From: Dermatophilaceae bacterium Soc4.6
GTDB lineage: Bacteria; Actinomycetota; Actinomycetes; Actinomycetales; Dermatophilaceae
DNA: 64,000 nt
Assembly (NCBI GenBank): GCA_039889245.1
Contig: JAZGVH010000002.1
Coordinates: forward strand, 4,526,001 to 4,590,000
Direction of reading: 5' to 3'
Positions 25,685 to 34,177 of this stretch are shown in pieces (the first letter of the stretch is position 1; each line of letters begins with the position of its first letter). A program made the translations under genes and the position numbers. Below the pieces are notes generated by a model that did no database searches, was not told the DNA's origin, and saw nothing but the letters and a program-made list of their open reading frames with translations.

Positions 25685-25852
25685 TGTCAGGCGGTGAAGG
25701 TGCTGCTGCTCGACGAGTCAGACCGACTCCTTCTGCTGCGTGGCAGCGAGCACGGCCAGCGGCAGTTCTGGTTCCCGGTTGGTGGTGGCGTCGAGGCGGG
25801 TGAGGAGCCCGGGGCGGCCTGCCTGCGCGAGATCGCCGAGGAGACCGGTTGA
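25685..25852 (+). pseudogene. Nudix hydrolase, truncated by IS1634
   Basis: Reads QAVKVLLLDESDRLLLLRG, WFPVGGGVEAGEEPGAACLR and EIAEETG: the beta-strand start and the Nudix box up to AEETG. A complete Nudix box continues REExGEE-like residues, but here the frame meets TGA exactly where IS1634 sequence begins, so roughly the last two thirds of the gene are missing. The start is uncertain (GTG at 25694 is possible). Confidence 0.7.
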
Positions 25853-26381
25853 CACGAAGTCCGGCTGGGTGTGGAGGTGTGGATCCCGATCTCGTCGAGG
25901 ACCCGCACGGAGTCGGCCTCGCTCGTAGGCCAGATGATCGGGCGAGCACCAGTTGCTGGAACGCGGCGTCGCGGATGACGTCGAAACCCAGCCGGTCGTA
26001 AACCATCGTCAGGAACTGCGGCAGTAGCGCTGAGCGCTTCGCGGTGATGACCCCCGGCCGGCCGTCCGCGGGCGCTCCGGCAGCGCCAGGTCCAGTGCGT
26101 CCTGCCCGGGGCGGAGCCGCCGGCGGGCCTCGGCCATGAGCACGGCCAGCTCGGCATCGGACCGGGCGGTCCCGACGTGCTCGAGCGCTACGTGACGCCC
26201 GGCCCGCCGCTCCGCGACCTGCACCTTCGTGCTGCCCGAGCGGCCGGGGACCTTCTTGACGAACACCACCGGACCGACTTCACCCAGCGGCGGGGTGTGT
26301 CAACGAAGAGACGTCCAACCCCCTGACCAGCACAGACGTCTTCGGGAAGCCGCCCGAATACCTAAGTGGCACGAGTCAGGA
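25853..26381 (-). pseudogene. IS1634-family element fragment, N-terminal part of transposase
   Basis: The minus strand begins MVFVKKVPGRSGSTKVQVAE (26269), continuing with frame breaks through ALEHVGTARSDAELAVLMAE, VYDRLGFDVIRDAAFQQLVL and DSVRVLDEIGI. The outer end AAGTGGCACGAGTCAGG (26365-26381) is the same terminus as at 17664. The 3' two thirds are absent. It is a diverged relative of the 17.7-kb copy. Confidence 0.75.
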
Positions 26382-26575
26382 CCTGCGACTTGGACAGGCC
26401 GGTGATCCCGAGGGACTGGACCAACTTGTCCATCCGGCGGGTGCTGACCCCGAGCGGGTAACACGTCGCCACCACCGAGGTCAGCGCGGCCTCGGAGCGG
26501 CGCGGACGTTGCAGGAGTCAGTCTGGGAAGTACGAGCCCTTCCGCAGCTTCGGCACGGCCACGTCGTCGTCCCGA
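26382..26575 (-). pseudogene. IS256-family transposase scrap
   Basis: Minus-strand sequence encodes LRKGSYFPD, an in-frame stop, then LLQRPRRSEAALTSVVATCY and GVSTRRMDKLVQSLGITGLS, typical of the N-terminal third of mutator/IS256 transposases. It is cut by the IS1634 end. Not the same subgroup as the intact IS256 at 34.2 kb. Confidence 0.65.
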
Positions 26576-26674
26576 CCCTCGTGTTGAGGGCTCAACTCAA
26601 GGTTCTGGGCTGCCAGGCAAATCAAGGGGCTCATAGACACCCAGGCCGCTAGGCAGCCTTATACCATTGGACGC

Positions 26675-28903
26675 ATGCGATCAAGACTGTTGCTGGCTGG
26701 GGCTCTTGCCACTGCACTGGCTATCCCGGCTGCTGCTTACGCTGCTGGCGTCTTGCCGGACGCCATGACCCCCGCCGCCTTAGTCAACGATAACTGGCAG
26801 TCCCGGCACTGCCCGACAGGCAGCATCAGTGCCAAGTGCCCCAATCCAGGACTTGCCCAAGCCCCCGGGTTCCCCACCGGGACGGCAGGGACTATGGTTT
26901 CTTTCGGGGACAGTTACTCCGCCGGTGAGGGCGATCCTCTTAATAACGTGTACAAAGTCTCAGGAGGAGGCTGGGTTCCGAGTTCCGGATTCTACGTTCC
27001 AACAGACTACAATAACGAATTCGGCCACAACAGCTGTCATCGTAGCCCCCACGCTTACCCGGTGATTATGGCCTCCGCACTCAGCTTCTCACTTGATTTC
27101 CGAGCGTGCAGCGGCGCGAAGACGGAGAGTTACTTTAGAGACACCTTTGATAACACGCCTATACAGTACGGGGCATCCAACGCCCAGCGGGATCAGCCCT
27201 TTCCTCTTGACACCAAGCTCGTCACGATCGGGTTCGGAGGAAACAACGTCGACTTCGCTACAGTCGTGATGTATTGCATCGCACGCAATGCCGGAGCCGA
27301 CGCAGAGCCAATACTCAGTCCGGCGCTAAGGACGTTCATCCATGGCCTCCCCAAATTGTCCGACCTCTGCGCGTGGAAATCCGCCGATGCAAGAAAGCAA
27401 ATCACTGCAAACTTGCGTCCTGGTACATTCGGACTAGATAGCCTCCTTCGGGACATCACCGCAAAGGCCCCCCAATCTCGAGTGATACTTACTTCCTACC
27501 CGCGCCTGTTCCCCCTGCAACGTAGTGGGCGAACGTGCGGGATCGGAGTTGGCCTAGCTACAATTAATCAGGCCGATCGGGATGGGGTGAACGCACTGGT
27601 GGATGAACTCGATGCCTCTCTTCGAGAGGCAGCGGACGTCGCTCATGTCGACTTTGTTGACATGAGCGACGCTTTCGAAGAAGAATCTGCCAAGGTGGGC
27701 TCCGCCGGTGATCATGGTCTGTGTGCCGACAGCGGTCCTGGCGACCCAGATGCTGTAACGAGCACCGCGACAACGCGGTGGGTTAACCGATTTCGACTCC
27801 GAAACTCATATACCGATTACAAAGCAGTTAGCGGAAGCATGCACCCTAACACACTGGGCCAATACGCTTTTGCTCAGCGAATGCTTTCGTGCTGGCATGA
27901 CCAAGCCAACTGTTCCAATGCTAGCGACGCGGGAAGGTTTCCGGACCTTTCCTCTCGACGCTTTGGCAATCCGTTTGAAGGCGTCGACTGGACGTCCGTT
28001 GGGCGTACAGATCTCGGGTGCGCGCCCGCTACGGGCGAGACTTGGAATCAAATGGTCCTCAATCGGAGTCAAACCCGCGACGTCACTGGAGATGGCGAGC
28101 CTGAAATCATGCTCGTGGGTACCTGCCCTACCGACACTTCCGCCGGCCACAACATTCGGGTCGCCGTCTATGACGGGGCGTCACCCATCGGTCGGCCACG
28201 ATTGCTAGGTATCGTGCCGGCCAGCCACTTACAGGAGACCATTGATCTTCGAGAACTCTCCTACGCTGTAACCGACCAGAACGAACTGATCGTTCAGGGA
28301 ATCGCAAACGACCCCGCCAAACCCCTCGCCGAGGCACCGTCGCTCCATTTGTGGTTCAACTACCAATGGAATGGGGTCACCTTTTACCTCAAGCAGGAGA
28401 TAAGTTTCCCAATAGCTCCCGCTGTTCAGCAGAAGAAGCCAGGTGCCCCCGCGTCCCCGTCTCACACTACGACGGGGACCACGACTCCCAAGACCAGTGA
28501 GTCATACGCGTTTGTATCACCATCCGGGAATATTGAGTGCATGAACAGGAACCGCGCCATTATGGCCGCTTACCCCGATACTCATTCCTTGCCGGGGGAC
28601 CTCGTGGTTTGCCGGGTCATAGAGTCAACGTGGTCGGCTCCGGATGGTCCGTGTTTAGTTGGGGAACCAGGCAATATGGCCGAGATTGGTTCAGGGAGCA
28701 AAGCTTCCGTGACCCCCTGTCAAGGCGACGTCTTTACCATCTTCCCTCGGCCGGGGACGCCGCACTACAAGCAGGCGCAGTACGGAACCGTTGTCGACCT
28801 AGGGTTCGCCAGATGTCAAATCGCGCCCGATGGAGTGACCTGTATCGATAAATCAACGGGATCCGGCTTCAGCATCTCTCAAGACTCCTATAGGTTGTTC
28901 TAA
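26675..28903 (+). CDS. Secreted SGNH/GDSL hydrolase with long C-terminal extension
   Basis: 742 residues. Signal peptide 1-24 (LLLAGALATALAIPAAAYAA). SGNH block I at about 76-84 (SFGDSYSAGEG, catalytic Ser), block III GFGGNNVDF at about 188 (GGNN in place of GGND), and the block V histidine in SGSMHPNTLGQ near 389. Many cysteines fit an extracellular enzyme. After a spacer and a proline/threonine linker (about 585-605) the last ~130 residues (FVSPSGNIECMN, GTVVDLGFARCQIAPDGVTC) resemble a cysteine-rich module I associate with DUF6636 in actinobacterial secreted proteins. Likely an esterase or lipase on envelope or external acyl esters; substrate unknown. GC is low for the window and IS remnants flank it on both sides, suggesting acquired DNA. 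Confidence 0.8.
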   Translation: MRSRLLLAGALATALAIPAAAYAAGVLPDAMTPAALVNDNWQSRHCPTGSISAKCPNPGLAQAPGFPTGTAGTMVSFGDSYSAGEGDPLNNVYKVSGGGWVPSSGFYVPTDYNNEFGHNSCHRSPHAYPVIMASALSFSLDFRACSGAKTESYFRDTFDNTPIQYGASNAQRDQPFPLDTKLVTIGFGGNNVDFATVVMYCIARNAGADAEPILSPALRTFIHGLPKLSDLCAWKSADARKQITANLRPGTFGLDSLLRDITAKAPQSRVILTSYPRLFPLQRSGRTCGIGVGLATINQADRDGVNALVDELDASLREAADVAHVDFVDMSDAFEEESAKVGSAGDHGLCADSGPGDPDAVTSTATTRWVNRFRLRNSYTDYKAVSGSMHPNTLGQYAFAQRMLSCWHDQANCSNASDAGRFPDLSSRRFGNPFEGVDWTSVGRTDLGCAPATGETWNQMVLNRSQTRDVTGDGEPEIMLVGTCPTDTSAGHNIRVAVYDGASPIGRPRLLGIVPASHLQETIDLRELSYAVTDQNELIVQGIANDPAKPLAEAPSLHLWFNYQWNGVTFYLKQEISFPIAPAVQQKKPGAPASPSHTTTGTTTPKTSESYAFVSPSGNIECMNRNRAIMAAYPDTHSLPGDLVVCRVIESTWSAPDGPCLVGEPGNMAEIGSGSKASVTPCQGDVFTIFPRPGTPHYKQAQYGTVVDLGFARCQIAPDGVTCIDKSTGSGFSISQDSYRLF

Positions 28904-29174
28904 ATCATATCCGGCCATTTCGCACCGTGTGCCAGCGCATCGGAATTTAGTCAAGTTCAGCCTGAATCCACCAGGCCTGTTTTGGCGGGACCGTCCGGGC
29001 CTTGTTACCGGGTGATGTAGGGCCGACGTAGGGCATGTAGGCGTGACGGCGTGAGGGCGTGGAGGACTCGCCGGTCTGTCCGGATCTTCCACGTGGGGTG
29101 CTTCCTCGGTGCCGTCGGGGCGCCGTGCTCAAGGTGGGGGCGGTCGCAGCGGCCCGCAGGTTGTGCCAGGCGTT
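28904..29174. other. No gene recognised (junction upstream of an IS1634 fragment)
   Basis: About 270 bp between the SGNH gene and a fragment of IS1634. Protein-like frames on the minus strand exist but no family was recognised. Confidence 0.35.
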
Positions 29175-29466
29175 GAGCTGGCCGCACTTATAGCTGAAGC
29201 CGAGCGCCGGCTGCGCCCCGGGCAGGACGTCTTGGACCTGCCCCTGCCCGAGCACCCCGCGGACCGGCGGCCAGGGGTCATCACCGCGAAGCGGTCAGCG
29301 CTACTGCGGCAGGTCCTGACGACGGTTTACCAGCGGCTCGGGTTCGACGTCGTCGACGACGGGGCCTGCCAGCAGCTGGTGCTGGCCCGGATCATCGAGC
29401 CCACGAGCAAGGCCGACTCCGTGCGCGTGCTCGACGAGATCGGCATCGCGCACGCGTCGCTGCGGG
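29175..29466 (+). repeat. IS1634 internal fragment, near-identical to 17890-18181
   Basis: 292 bp matching the IS1634 transposase gene almost base for base (LAALIAEAERRLRPGQDVLD through VRVLDEIGIAHASLR), differing at only a few positions. Neither element end is present. The copies are direct repeats 11.3 kb apart and could recombine, deleting stack 2. Confidence 0.88.
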
Positions 29467-29750
29467 CTCGGCACGCACCGCAGTTCAGGCAACGGCCAGC
29501 CCAGATCGAGATGTCCTGGGATCGGAGAACCCAACACCTTGATGAGCCGCAGCAACCTCGCCAGCAGCTACGGTCGCGCTGTCGCGGACGGCTCGTTTGC
29601 GCGAGTACGCCCACGGACTTGCCAGTGCCGTGTTGGGTAGACTTGTCCGTTACACGGATACGGTTTCCGAGCAGCGTCACGCGAAACGTTCCACTTGTGA
29701 GCGACGCAGCCCTAGGGTGGGCGCCACCCGGCCGCTCGCCGGCGTGAAAT

Positions 29751-32549
29751 GTGGGGGAACCGTTGAGCTCGTTTCTGACACGCGGATTTGTCGCCGTCGT
29801 CGCTCTGATTGCCACTGCGGGCCTGGGCGCGTCGCCAGGTCTGGCCGGGACGGCGCACGCTGCCCCGACGACGCGCACCGCGACAACCACCACCAGCGCA
29901 TCCGCTGCCCGGCCGAAGGCACCTGCTCCGCTCGCGGTGTCGGGCGGTGTCTCGACCTCGGTGCTATCCGCGGTCCGACCGCTCAGCGGCACCATCGGCG
30001 TCGACGACTACCCCGATAAGGACGCCGTGGCGTGCGGCGGCCTCTACTCCTGGTGTAAGGGCGGAACTGACATGTCGCCGCGGCTCTTCGCTTACCGCAA
30101 CTGCACGGACTTCGTGGCGTGGCGGTTGGGGATCACATGGGGGTCCTTGGCCTTCCCCGGCGCAGACGGGAATGCCCGCGGGTGGAGACAGGGCGCCATC
30201 AACAGCGGGTACGGGGTGGGGACGGTTCCGGTCGTGGGGGCCGTGGCCTGGTGGGGAACCGAGGTGGGGGCCGGGTTCGGCCACGTCGCCGTCGTGGCGA
30301 GCGTGAACGGTGACGGGAGCGCGAACGTCGAGCAGTACAACTATGGCGGGACCGGCACCTACAGCATCACGTACAACAAGCGCGCCGACGCCTACCTGTA
30401 CATCAACGTCAGCCCGCCCGGGCAGGGGGTCGGCGACGGTGCGTTCGTTTTGGTGAACGAGACGGGGGAGGTGTACCGAATGGCGGGCGGTGCACCGGTG
30501 TACGTCTCCTCGTGGAACGGGTTCGGTGGTTCCCAGCCGGTCACGCACATTTCGCAGGCCCAGCTCAACGCGATGCCCGCCTACCCCCGCGACGGGACCT
30601 TCCTCAACACCACGGCTGGCGGTGTCTACCGGGCCGCCGGAGGCGCCCCCGAAGCGGTCTCGACCTGGTCGAGCTTCGGAGGGGTCCAGCCGTACGTCAC
30701 CATCGACCAGGCCTCCGTGGACAATGCCGGGGGCGGTGGGCCCTGGTCGCATCTGCGCGCACTGCCTGCGGACGGGACCTTCGTTTCGAACACCGCGGAC
30801 GGGCGGGTATACCGGATCGCGGGAGGAGCCCCGCTGTACGTCTCGACGTACGGCCCGTTCGGGGCAGGCGCCTCGGTCGCCACGACCTCGCTCGACCCGT
30901 GGGAGTTCGGCAACTACGTCCACCTGCGGTCCGTACCCAACGATGTGTTCCTTTCCGGAGCAACGACGGGACGTGTCTTCCGGGTCGTGTCCGGCGGCCA
31001 CGCCTACTACGTCAACTCCTGGGCCCCGTACGGCGGTGGCCAACCCGTCGTGGTCGTCGACGACTGGGCCATCGACAACTGCGACCACCTGGCCTGTGGC
31101 CCGTTCGGGAACTACGAAGGCCTTACGGAGGTCCCCGGTGGCGCGGTCGCCAGCGGGTGGGTCATGGACCCGAACTCCATGTCGCCAGTCACGGTCCAGG
31201 TGGCGGTCGACGGCGCCCCCGGGCGCAGTGACATGGCCGCGTTGCCGCGTCCCGACGTCGATGCGGTGTTCCACCGCGGCGCGGGCTACGGCTACAGCAG
31301 CCGGGTCCAGTTGACGACCGGCACGCACCAGGTGTGTGTGACCGCCGTCAACCTCGGGGCCGGCCCGGCGACCAGCTCGCTCGGCTGCAAGAACGTCACC
31401 GTGGCCGCCGGCGCGATCGTGGGTGTGACTCCGTCACGGGTGCTCGATACCCGCACCGGGAACGGTGCCACGGCCGGCCCGCTCGCGGCTGGCGGGACCG
31501 TGGCCCTGCAGGTCCTCGGCCGGGGTGGCCTTCCCCCGAGCGGGGTGTCGGCGGTCGTGGTGAACCTGACCGCGACCAGCTCGACTACCTCGGGCTACCT
31601 CGTGGCCTACCCGTCCGGCACGGCACGGCCCACCGCGTCGACGCTGAACTTCTCGGCGCACCAGACGGTTCCCAACCTCGCCATGGTGGCGGTCGGTGCC
31701 GACGGGAAGATCGCAATCACCAACGGCGGGGCCGGCACCGTGCACGTCGTCGCGGACATCAGCGGGTACGTCGTCGCCGGAAACGCCACCACGCCAGGGG
31801 CGGTGACCCCGGTACGCCCGACACGACTGCTCGACACGCGATCAGGCCCGGGCGCGGCCCCGTTGGCGCCGTCGACCGGGGTCAGCCTGCCCGTGCTCGG
31901 CCAAGGGCCCGTCCCGGCGAACGGGGCCTCTGCAGTGGTGCTCAACGTGACTGTCGTCGGCGCTCAGGCCGGGGGCTACCTGACGGTGTACCCGTCTGGC
32001 GCGTCGCGACCGCAGGCGTCGAACCTCAACTTCGGCCGGGCAGCCGCGGTCGCGAACCTGGTCGTCGTGCCCGTGGGCGCCGACGGGCGCGTGGTTCTGT
32101 TCAACAGCTCCCCCGGCACCACGCACGTGATCGCGGACGTCGCCGGATGGGTGATGGCGGGCGCTGCGACGACGCCCGGGGCGGCGACCGCCCTGGTCCC
32201 GGCGCGACTGTTGGACACGCGGTTCGGGACCGGTGCCGCCGTCGGTGCCGTTCCCGGGAACGGCACCGTGCACCTGTCCGTCCTGGGCCGAGGTGGGCTG
32301 CCCGCGACCGGCGTGTCTGCCGTGCTGCTGAACGTGACCGTTACCGCGGCCGCACAGGCGGGGTACATCACGGTGTACCCGGACGGGTCCAGTACCCCCC
32401 CGTCGTCGAACCTCAACTTCGTCGCCGGTCAGACAGTCGCCAACCTCGTCCTGGTGCCTGTTGGTCCGAACGGCCAGGTGGCGTTGAAGAACACCTCACC
32501 AGGCGCGGCCCATCTGGTGGCGGACGTCGTGGGCTACTCGCAGGAATAG
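29751..32549 (+). CDS. Secreted CHAP-domain amidase/endopeptidase with two repeat regions
   Basis: 932 residues from GTG 29751 (a TTG 12 bp later is also possible). Signal peptide about 1-38 (FVAVVALIATAGLG...AHA). CHAP domain about 95-225: FAYRNCTDFVAWRLG holds the catalytic Cys, GFGHVAVVASVNGDGSANVE the His. Next four ~60-residue repeats (about 230-455) built on DGTF, VYRxAGGAPxYVS and FGGxQP, probably cell-wall or glycan-binding. The C-terminal ~370 residues hold three ~120-residue modules, each starting PxRLLDTR and ending ADVxGYV, a repeat common in actinobacterial surface proteins. Role: peptidoglycan cleavage during growth or in competition (inferred). Confidence 0.85.
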   Translation: MGEPLSSFLTRGFVAVVALIATAGLGASPGLAGTAHAAPTTRTATTTTSASAARPKAPAPLAVSGGVSTSVLSAVRPLSGTIGVDDYPDKDAVACGGLYSWCKGGTDMSPRLFAYRNCTDFVAWRLGITWGSLAFPGADGNARGWRQGAINSGYGVGTVPVVGAVAWWGTEVGAGFGHVAVVASVNGDGSANVEQYNYGGTGTYSITYNKRADAYLYINVSPPGQGVGDGAFVLVNETGEVYRMAGGAPVYVSSWNGFGGSQPVTHISQAQLNAMPAYPRDGTFLNTTAGGVYRAAGGAPEAVSTWSSFGGVQPYVTIDQASVDNAGGGGPWSHLRALPADGTFVSNTADGRVYRIAGGAPLYVSTYGPFGAGASVATTSLDPWEFGNYVHLRSVPNDVFLSGATTGRVFRVVSGGHAYYVNSWAPYGGGQPVVVVDDWAIDNCDHLACGPFGNYEGLTEVPGGAVASGWVMDPNSMSPVTVQVAVDGAPGRSDMAALPRPDVDAVFHRGAGYGYSSRVQLTTGTHQVCVTAVNLGAGPATSSLGCKNVTVAAGAIVGVTPSRVLDTRTGNGATAGPLAAGGTVALQVLGRGGLPPSGVSAVVVNLTATSSTTSGYLVAYPSGTARPTASTLNFSAHQTVPNLAMVAVGADGKIAITNGGAGTVHVVADISGYVVAGNATTPGAVTPVRPTRLLDTRSGPGAAPLAPSTGVSLPVLGQGPVPANGASAVVLNVTVVGAQAGGYLTVYPSGASRPQASNLNFGRAAAVANLVVVPVGADGRVVLFNSSPGTTHVIADVAGWVMAGAATTPGAATALVPARLLDTRFGTGAAVGAVPGNGTVHLSVLGRGGLPATGVSAVLLNVTVTAAAQAGYITVYPDGSSTPPSSNLNFVAGQTVANLVLVPVGPNGQVALKNTSPGAAHLVADVVGYSQE

Positions 32550-33052
32550 GGGTCGGACCGGACGCTAGCATCGGTGAAGGTACGGGGGCGTGACGCAGAC
32601 CGAGTAGGGGGTGCAGCGTCGAGGAGTCTCGAGGTTGTCGCGGCGCCACCTCGGCAAGGACCGCGACTCCCTCCGAGCCCACGCAATGGTCGCCAGGCCG
32701 GGTCCGGGTGCGGCGCCGCCCGGACCCGTTCGCGGCCCTAGGGCGCGTCCGTGCGGGCGCTGCAGGGTGAGAACCCGCAGAAGGACAGGAGGATTGGGGC
32801 TACAGCGCCGCGAGCGAGGAGCGCGCCTGAGAGGGCGAGCCGATTGACACTGCCACCGTACGTCGGCTCGTCGATCCCGTCGATCCCCAACATGATGAGC
32901 TCGCCTCAACTGCGACTTCGAGCCATGCACGCGGGAACGTCGCGCCGGGGGACGTCAACGGCCAGGGCGTCGACTCGGCTGGATAACAACGCCCGGTCCG
33001 TCGGTGCACCGAACGCCGGAGGTGGCTATCGGGACCGGCGATGTAGGCAACT
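32550..33052. other. Intergenic, no gene recognised
   Basis: 503 bp with overlapping short frames. The minus strand near 32810-32910 (MLGIDGIDEPTYGGSVNRLA) is protein-like but lacks a recognisable family or start. Confidence 0.35.
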
Positions 33053-33480
33053 TCAGCCGAGCCGCAGGGCGACACGCTCCTCCGGCGGTAGCACTACCGT
33101 GCGCCCGGCCGTCGGCTGGACCTCCGCAGCTTCGAGTCCAAAGAGCTTGACCCTGGCCATGACGACACCAGTGGCTACCCTGACGGCGTTGAGGTCCCCA
33201 GCGATCGCCCGATCCCACACGCTGCGCAGCAGGGCGTCGAGGCGGTCACCCTCGAGCCGGCGCAGCTCGGAGACCGAGCCGACGGTCTCGTTCTCGAGGG
33301 CCGTTCGCACCAGACGATGCACGGGGCCCCGGTTGCTGAAGCCCATCTGGTCGGCTACCTGCTGGTAGGTCTTTCCCTCCGTCACGAGCCGGATCGCCGC
33401 GCCCGTCGCGAGGAGGCCAGGGCGTGGTTCCGGTGGCGCCCCGAGACCCGGGGAAGGTCGACCGCGAAACCGCTCATGAG
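33053..33480 (-). CDS. Small HTH protein resembling phage terminase small subunits, start uncertain
   Basis: The last ~140 codons of a longer minus-strand frame look coherent: GAAIRLVTEGKTYQQVADQM is a helix-turn-helix, followed by VHRLVRTALENETVGSVSEL, RRLEGDRLDALLRSVWDRAI and GVVMARVKLFGLEA, the pattern of Nu1/terminase-small-like or related phage HTH proteins, ending PPEERVALRLG. Upstream in the same frame the sequence belongs to another gene fragment (33590-33745), so the true start is either lost or a weak codon near 33480. It may be a phage remnant. Confidence 0.4.
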
Positions 33481-33589
33481 AACCATTCTCGTACTCCAGG
33501 TCGAGAGGGATGACCCCGGACCGATCAGACTGGTCCTGTCGAGGCCGGCGGCGCCCCGGGCTGCCACCGCGGCTGCGGTGACCAGCCCT

Positions 33590-33745
33590 GAGCGCAGGGG
33601 AGTACGGCAGGGAGACGCCGGCCGCGGTGAGCGTGCTGCTTAGGTCAAAGACCGACGCGTCGCGGGTTGCAACCGCGGCGGCCCCGAAGCCCTGCTCGAT
33701 GGTGGCCATGATCGACGTCTTGTCGAAGGTCGTCTTGAGGACTGG
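33590..33745 (-). pseudogene. Phosphoesterase/acid phosphatase C-terminal scrap
   Basis: The minus strand encodes VLKTTFDKTSIMATIEQGFG, AAAVATRDASVFDLSSTLTA, matching the C-terminal end of bacterial phosphoesterases of the phospholipase C/acid phosphatase superfamily (FDxTSxxxTIE, ATRDA). No active-site portion remains. It abuts the DUF4192 scrap head to head. Confidence 0.5.
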
Positions 33746-33985
33746 CTCGGCCTCACCGCCAGGGTCGACCTCCCCGACGGCACTTCGGCCCATGGCGCGC
33801 ACCTCTTGGGCGAGTCGCTGGTGCCGGCACTGCTGCGCGGGAGGCCGGACAAGGCCGTCCTCCTCGGCTACGAGGACACCCGGGTGACAGCATCCCGTTT
33901 GTGGAGTGCCTCTCGCAGGCCCTTGCGTCGCACGCCATCGACCTAAGGGACCGGCTCGTCATCCGCGACGGTCGTGACCCTCGAC
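33746..33985 (+). pseudogene. DUF4192 fragment with frameshift
   Basis: Plus-strand LGLTARVDLPDGTSAHGAHL, LVPALLRGRPDKAVLLGYED, then after a frameshift near 33881 GDSIPFVECLSQALASHAID, LRDRLVIRDGR. This parallels residues ~45-125 of the intact DUF4192 protein at 58924-60000 (LGLTARVDLPAEPQSVRGAA; DSIPVLECLSQALASHGVDL). Both ends are missing. Confidence 0.8.
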
Positions 33986-34177
33986 GACACCACCGTGTCC
34001 GCGCAGGCCCGGCACGAATGTCCTCGTCACTGGCCGTCACCAGCTGGCGCAGCTGCGCGGCAACTTCGGCACTGGCGCCTTGCGCCGCGGCCCTCTACCC
34101 ACCGTCGCGCCGGAAGCCCTCCCCATGCATTTACCCCAGCCAGTCAGCCAGCGCGCGTCGTCGTGGGGGGCACCGGT

